Source of the DNA: Verrucomicrobia subdivision 6 bacterium BACL9 MAG-120507-bin52
Lineage (GTDB): Bacteria > Verrucomicrobiota > Verrucomicrobiia > Methylacidiphilales > Verrucolacustridaceae
Direction of reading: 5' to 3'
DNA: 8,885 nucleotides
Assembly (NCBI GenBank): GCA_001438005.1
Contig: LIBO01000027.1
Location: forward strand, 1-8,885
Positions within the stretch are counted from its first letter, which is position 1. Every line of letters begins with the position of its first letter. The position numbers were made by a program, and so were the translations under genes. This document shows positions 6,261 through 8,885 of the stretch, piece by piece. A model generated the notes under the pieces. It was not told the origin of the DNA. It worked only from the letters and a program-made list of their open reading frames with translations, and did not search any database.

Positions 6261-6761
6261 TTATGCCTGTTGGGGTGTGTTCGGGGGGGCCGTCAGCATC
6301 GGCGCAGCCGTCACGCCGCCTCCACCCAAATAAAAGCCCGCTCCTGCCTGTTGCGGTAAAAGCATCATCGCTAAAGCCTCTTTCCAGGTCCCATCCACCC
6401 AGTACGGGTTTCCTAGGAAATCTCCCGTTTGCCCAAACTCCCCATAAAACCAAGTGTAGTTGTCTAACCCCTCCGCAAACCCCCCCGTCTGGGCTACCAC
6501 CAAAGTTTTTCTCCCATCCGTTCCGTCCTCCGCCTGACAGATCAACTCCCCCCCATCCTGCAACGTCCACCGCACATCCCAATAGGTCGTCTCCCCCTCC
6601 GTCCATGTTGATCCGTGCGCCCGCACCATCTGACTCAGCGCCCGCGCAAACCGATTCCAATCATCCACCCCCCACTCGCTCGGTTGCAAAATCTGCTGAA
6701 CCCGCTGAAGACGAGTCCGCCACTCTTGCGAAATTCGACGTAGCTCGACGCGACTAATCAT
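6261..6761 (-). CDS. Hypothetical Trp-rich protein
   Basis: I do not recognise this family. From the ATG at 6761 it has 166 residues with nine tryptophans. The N-terminal third is helical and basic (RVELRRISQEWRTRLQRVQ). The middle (50-126) looks beta-rich with aromatic residues (TYWDVRWTLQDGGELICQ, NYTWFYGEFG, NPYWVDGTW). The tail (138-166) is Gly/Ala/Pro-rich and probably disordered. There is no signal peptide or membrane segment. The ATG follows the stop codon of the upstream coiled-coil gene by 5 bases, and those bases (GGGAG) look like a Shine-Dalgarno sequence but touch the ATG. The frame stays open upstream to about 7055, but that part overlaps the coiled-coil gene and lacks protein character. 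Close packing suggests it works with the membrane coiled-coil protein (inference). Confidence 0.7.
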   Translation of the reverse strand: MISRVELRRISQEWRTRLQRVQQILQPSEWGVDDWNRFARALSQMVRAHGSTWTEGETTYWDVRWTLQDGGELICQAEDGTDGRKTLVVAQTGGFAEGLDNYTWFYGEFGQTGDFLGNPYWVDGTWKEALAMMLLPQQAGAGFYLGGGGVTAAPMLTAPPNTPQQA

Positions 6762-6766
6762 CTCCC

Positions 6767-7354
6767 TCAGCGCCTCCGATCGCTCGAATCCCGTTCCAAA
6801 ATCGAGAGGCGCCGCCGCACCGTACCCACGTCCTTCGCCTGCTGATTTAATTGGGATTTGGCCTGCTCCAACATGGAGAGCTGTTTGGCCAACTGCGCCC
6901 CAGCCGACTCCAACCCGCTCGTCAGCTCGGCATTTCGCGCCTGCAGCGACGCCAACTCCTTGTTTATCCTCTGCTCCATCTGATCCACCGTCACGCTCTG
7001 CCGCTGAATTTGCTTCCACAGCACGAATCCACCAAACCCCGCCAGCGCCGTACAACCCCCAATGATCAGCAACAAAGCTAGCCCCACTCCACTCAAGATC
7101 GAAGTCACCGCCCTCTGCTCTTTTCGCTGGCGATCCACACTTCGTTTTACATTCAATGCCGTGGGATTCGTTGGATTCATATCGTTCTCCTCCTGATGAA
7201 GAGAAGACGAAGGCGGAACGTAACCCGCCGGCCGGGGTGGCCCCTTAATCACAACCACGTCGGGATCCGATCCCGCCGTAGCCCCGCTGGGCGATGCGCC
7301 AAACGGCAGCTCGTTGTCGGGCGGATTGGTCGATGGGCTGAGCGATTCCTTCAT
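6767..7354 (-). CDS. Membrane-anchored coiled-coil protein (two possible starts)
   Basis: A single-pass membrane protein. Counting from the internal ATG at 7180 (137 residues), a basic segment (12-23) precedes one transmembrane helix (27-55, rich in Leu, Ile, Gly and Ala). A coiled coil follows to about residue 130, then a basic tail. The charge pattern suggests a cytoplasmic N-terminus and an extracytoplasmic coiled coil. ATG 7180 has an ideal AGGAGG (7194-7189) 8 bases upstream. ATG 7354 gives a 195-residue form with 58 extra Pro/Ser/Gly-rich residues, and also has GAGGGG about 9 bases upstream; the third-position GC of that extension is coding-like. I report the long form, but the short form is about equally likely. 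No catalytic motif is seen and the function is unknown. It lies between two other hypothetical genes in a likely operon. Confidence 0.75.
   Translation of the reverse strand: MKESLSPSTNPPDNELPFGASPSGATAGSDPDVVVIKGPPRPAGYVPPSSSLHQEENDMNPTNPTALNVKRSVDRQRKEQRAVTSILSGVGLALLLIIGGCTALAGFGGFVLWKQIQRQSVTVDQMEQRINKELASLQARNAELTSGLESAGAQLAKQLSMLEQAKSQLNQQAKDVGTVRRRLSILERDSSDRRR
7189..7194 (-). promoter_or_regulatory. Strong internal ribosome binding site
   Basis: AGGAGG on the minus strand, 8 bases before the in-frame ATG at 7180. It is the best Shine-Dalgarno sequence in the window. It supports a 137-residue start of the coiled-coil membrane protein, either instead of or in addition to the start at 7354. 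Confidence 0.6.
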
Positions 7355-7410
7355 TCTTCTCTGCCCCTCGGATTTGAGCGTCTCACAGACGCTTGGCGAG
7401 CGATTCTTTC
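7340..7410. repeat. 13-bp imperfect direct repeat flanking the hairpin
   Basis: GAGCGATTCCTTC (7340-7352) and GAGCGATTCTTTC (7398-7410) differ at one base and are 58 bp apart. They flank the hairpin at 7377-7393. One copy lies in the first codons of the long-form membrane gene and the other abuts the upstream gene's stop codon. This may be a remnant of a local duplication. Confidence 0.4.
7377..7393 (-). other. Intercistronic hairpin
   Basis: AGCGTCT-CAC-AGACGCT is an exact inverted repeat with seven-base arms and a three-base loop. It lies between the stop of the upstream gene (7411) and the start at 7354. No T-run follows on either strand, so it is not a classic intrinsic terminator. An RNA processing or stability element inside the operon is possible. 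Confidence 0.5.
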
Positions 7411-7809
7411 CTAACCCTTTCCCGTCCCCCCTGCTTGAAGGCCACCCGCCCCCTTCTCCGCCAAACCGTGTCCCCTTCCAATCAGGCTCTGCGCATTCAT
7501 CTGCAACGTCTCATCCGGCCTCTGCCACATCACCTCTAAGACACCACAAATCGCCTCATCCTTTTGTCCCACCAGATCTACCGCGATTCGCCGAAAATCC
7601 TCTTCCAGTTGAATGGGATATAAACCAGGACACTCCTTGGCCCGTGCTTCCAGCTTGGCCAATAACTCCCTCTGCCGATCCGAGGATTTACCGATGTCAT
7701 TCACTCTAAATATTTTCCCCCCCGCCCTTCGAATTGTCCAGAGACCTTCACGCTCGCCTAATTTTTCTACGTCAATTTTCTGCTCGCTCCGCAAGCTTTT
7801 TTCTTTCAT
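7411..7809 (-). CDS. Hypothetical soluble protein, first gene of minus-strand operon
   Basis: A 132-residue protein from the ATG at 7809 that I do not recognise. It is charged and mostly helical in appearance (MKEKSLRSEQKIDVEKLGER, 43-60 DRQRELLAKLEARAKEC). A hydrophobic-patterned segment follows (64-96; YPIQLEEDFRRIAVDLV, AICGVLEVMW). The tail from about 110 is Gly-rich and probably flexible. No signal peptide, membrane helix or known catalytic motif is visible. The frame is open to 7845, but the extra residues have no support and ATG 7809 is preferred; its ribosome binding site is weak. It diverges from the plus-strand membrane gene with about 41 bp between starts, and is followed by the coiled-coil membrane gene on the same strand. 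Confidence 0.65.
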   Translation of the reverse strand: MKEKSLRSEQKIDVEKLGEREGLWTIRRAGGKIFRVNDIGKSSDRQRELLAKLEARAKECPGLYPIQLEEDFRRIAVDLVGQKDEAICGVLEVMWQRPDETLQMNAQSLIGRGHGLAEKGAGGLQAGGTGKG

Positions 7810-7843
7810 GGATTTGCCAGCCCCCACTCCAGTAGGCAGTCTC

Positions 7844-7878
7844 AATTCCTATGCAACCATCCTTAATTCTTATGCAAC
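7844..7878. repeat. 21-bp-period tandem duplication at a start codon
   Basis: AATTCCTATGCAAC (7844-7857) and AATTCTTATGCAAC (7865-7878) match at 13 of 14 bases and are exactly 21 bp apart. Each contains an ATG in the frame of the plus-strand membrane gene, so the start region is duplicated with two possible initiation codons. On the opposite strand the repeats each contain TTGCAT, which resembles a -35 element for the divergent gene. Confidence 0.6.
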
Positions 7879-8249
7879 TCTCCCGGCGCCCCATTGCGGC
7901 AGGCTTCCTTTTTGGCACCCTCACCGCCATCGGCCCCTGGTTCCAAGGTCTTTCGATCCATGCCGCCTCCCTCTTTTCGGCCGGCCTTCTCCTCACCTAC
8001 ACCTCCATTGGATTTCTGGTCGCTTTCCTTCCCACCTTTCGCCCCCACTTTCTCTCCGGGGCCCTCTGGGGTGCTCTTTATAGCCTCCCCGGTGCCGTCT
8101 TTACCTCCGTCCCCTACCCCCTCACCGCCGATGCCCCCGCCTACTACCGCGAGTTTGTCGGCGGTGGCCTCCGCGCGGCTCTTCTCACGCTTCTCTTCGG
8201 CGCCCTCGCCGGAGGTTTCGCCGGTCTCTTTCGTCGGGCTCGCCCATGA
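7851..8249 (+). CDS. Hypothetical four-helix membrane protein
   Basis: A small integral membrane protein of 132 residues (125 if the second ATG at 7872 is used). Four hydrophobic segments are visible at about 14-34, 38-60, 67-88 and 103-127, rich in Gly, Ala and Leu. It ends with a basic FRRARP tail, which suggests a cytoplasmic C-terminus. No charged residues typical of a transporter or enzyme active site are obvious, and I do not recognise the family. No Shine-Dalgarno sequence precedes either start. Its stop overlaps the next start as ATGA (8246-8249), so the two are probably translationally coupled. It could anchor or partner the small protein encoded next; this is inference. Confidence 0.75.
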   Translation: MQPSLILMQLSRRPIAAGFLFGTLTAIGPWFQGLSIHAASLFSAGLLLTYTSIGFLVAFLPTFRPHFLSGALWGALYSLPGAVFTSVPYPLTADAPAYYREFVGGGLRAALLTLLFGALAGGFAGLFRRARP

Positions 8250-8470
8250 GCTTTTTTTCGATCGTTTCCCGTCTCAATCACCTTCTCTATCGACGCGACC
8301 TAGCTCGCCTCGCCCCTCAAGACCGCTCTCTCGCCCGCGTTTGGATGATCCAGTTTATGAAATCGAATCATCCCGATTGGGACGATAAAAAAATCGATCG
8401 CGAATACGAAAACCTCCTCCACTGTCGCCCCATGGCGGTGGACGAGTGGATACGCCGACACCAGGGATGA
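8246..8470 (+). CDS. Hypothetical 74-residue basic protein
   Basis: A small protein with no signal peptide or membrane helix that I do not recognise. It is rich in basic and aromatic residues (LNHLLYRRDLARL at 11-23) and has a charged centre (HPDWDDKKIDREYENLLHCRP at 42-62) with a single cysteine and histidine. It is likely all helical. Its start overlaps the stop of the four-helix membrane gene (ATGA), and its stop overlaps the next start in the same way (8467-8470). This double overlap supports its being real despite the short length. It may act with the adjacent membrane protein (inference). Confidence 0.7.
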   Translation: MSFFSIVSRLNHLLYRRDLARLAPQDRSLARVWMIQFMKSNHPDWDDKKIDREYENLLHCRPMAVDEWIRRHQG

Positions 8471-8885
8471 AAATTACCACTCTCCTTCTTTTCTTCTCAC
8501 TCTGGTTTCTCGCCGCAACTCACGCCGCCCCCACCGCCCCACCCCAGCCGGTCGCCTTTCGCGTCGGCCCCTTTCGCTTTGATCGGCCCGACTCGTGGCG
8601 CTGGGCTCCTCCCTCCAGCACCTTTCGTTCTGCCCAGCTCGAAAAAAAGTCGCCCCGTGGAACCCTTCTCATCCTTACCTTCTCCCGCTTCTCCTCGGCG
8701 AAGGTGGCTCCATCCAAGCCAATCTCGATCGCTGGGCCGCCCAATTCACCCCGCCCCCCACTCCCCAACCCGAAATAAAAAAAGGCGCCGCTGGCACACT
8801 CACCCTCGTTCGTCTCGAGGGCACTCTGCGGGGAGGTACCCCTGGCGGCCCGGCCAAGGATCTTCCTCAGGCCCTCCTTTGCGGG
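8467..8885 (+). pseudogene. Exported hypothetical protein with a frameshift near 8697 (3' end outside window)
   Basis: From the ATG at 8467 the frame encodes a signal peptide (1-20, hydrophobic core LLLFFSLWFLAA, cleavage plausible after THA). It continues with FRVGPFRFDRPDSWRWAPPSS and RSAQLEKK, typical of an exported beta-rich protein, and then LLILTFSRFSS to about residue 77. After that the same frame turns into a Pro/Ser-rich stretch and stops at 8778. The -1 frame from 8697 stays open to the window edge and reads GEGGSIQANLDRWAAQF, then GTLTLVRLEGTLRGG, which looks like the proper continuation. Restoring one base near 8697 (TCGGCG to TCGGGCG) joins the two. From memory, exported proteins of Verrucomicrobia-like genomes have a similar GPF..P..W and GGS..AN..RW pattern, but I have no family name. 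It is either a real broken gene or a one-base sequence error. It overlaps the 74-residue gene by ATGA. Confidence 0.7.

Noticed and set aside
6166..6660. Minus-strand frame of 164 codons overlapping the Trp-rich gene's end and the AT-rich island
   Set aside because: Gly/Asp-rich shadow of the Trp-rich gene running into non-coding sequence, with no start context.
6263..6757. Plus-strand frame opposite the Trp-rich gene
   Set aside because: Its product is Pro/Ser-rich and low in complexity, typical of the reverse of a GC-rich coding frame; the minus-strand product is more protein-like.
6762..7055. N-terminal extension of the Trp-rich gene up to 7055
   Set aside because: It overlaps the membrane coiled-coil gene in another frame, and its Gly/Ala/Val-rich translation is a shadow of that gene.
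7314..7709. Plus-strand frame of 131 codons across the hypothetical operon
   Set aside because: Pro/Ser-rich translation with no start context; it overlaps two better minus-strand genes.

Overview
The window is a GC-rich bacterial chromosomal segment with three parts: a conserved housekeeping/biosynthetic block (about 1-5330), a single antisense RNA-binding-protein gene (5335-5958), and a block of small unrecognised genes (6261-8885). The style suggests a Verrucomicrobiota/PVC-type bacterium, but this is inference. The signs are a mix of genes with and without Shine-Dalgarno sequences, a LysM/coiled-coil exported protein, a GYF-like protein, an Arg/Gly-rich RRM protein, and an exported protein of a style I associate with that group. 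No rRNA or tRNA gene, CRISPR array, insertion sequence or phage gene was seen.

Left block (+ strand): the 3' part of ligA (NAD-dependent DNA ligase; it runs off the left edge), a secreted coiled-coil LysM protein, a cytoplasmic tandem GYF-like/coiled-coil protein, then ilvH, ilvC and leuA. The last three encode the acetolactate synthase regulatory subunit, ketol-acid reductoisomerase and 2-isopropylmalate synthase, so the block is a branched-chain amino acid/leucine cluster. The catalytic subunit gene ilvB is not in the window. A candidate promoter and a dyad overlapping its predicted start site lie just before ilvH.

Middle: leuA converges with a minus-strand gene for an RRM protein, and the stop codons are about 10 bp apart. 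The RRM protein has an unusual Arg/Gly-rich N-terminal region and a short amphipathic Phe/Trp/Lys patch. About 300 bp upstream of its likely start carry no gene. That stretch holds a strong 17-nt inverted repeat nested beside a longer-range complementarity, and an AT-rich island with candidate promoter and terminator elements.

Right block: three minus-strand genes (7809 down to 6261) form a likely operon. They encode a 132-aa soluble protein, a membrane-anchored coiled-coil protein with two good candidate starts, and a Trp-rich 166-aa protein. Diverging from them, three plus-strand genes are linked by ATGA stop/start overlaps. They encode a four-helix membrane protein, a 74-aa basic protein and an exported protein whose reading frame is broken near 8697 and continues in another frame to the right edge. 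None of these six could be assigned a function. This right block and the RRM leader are the least explained parts of the window.
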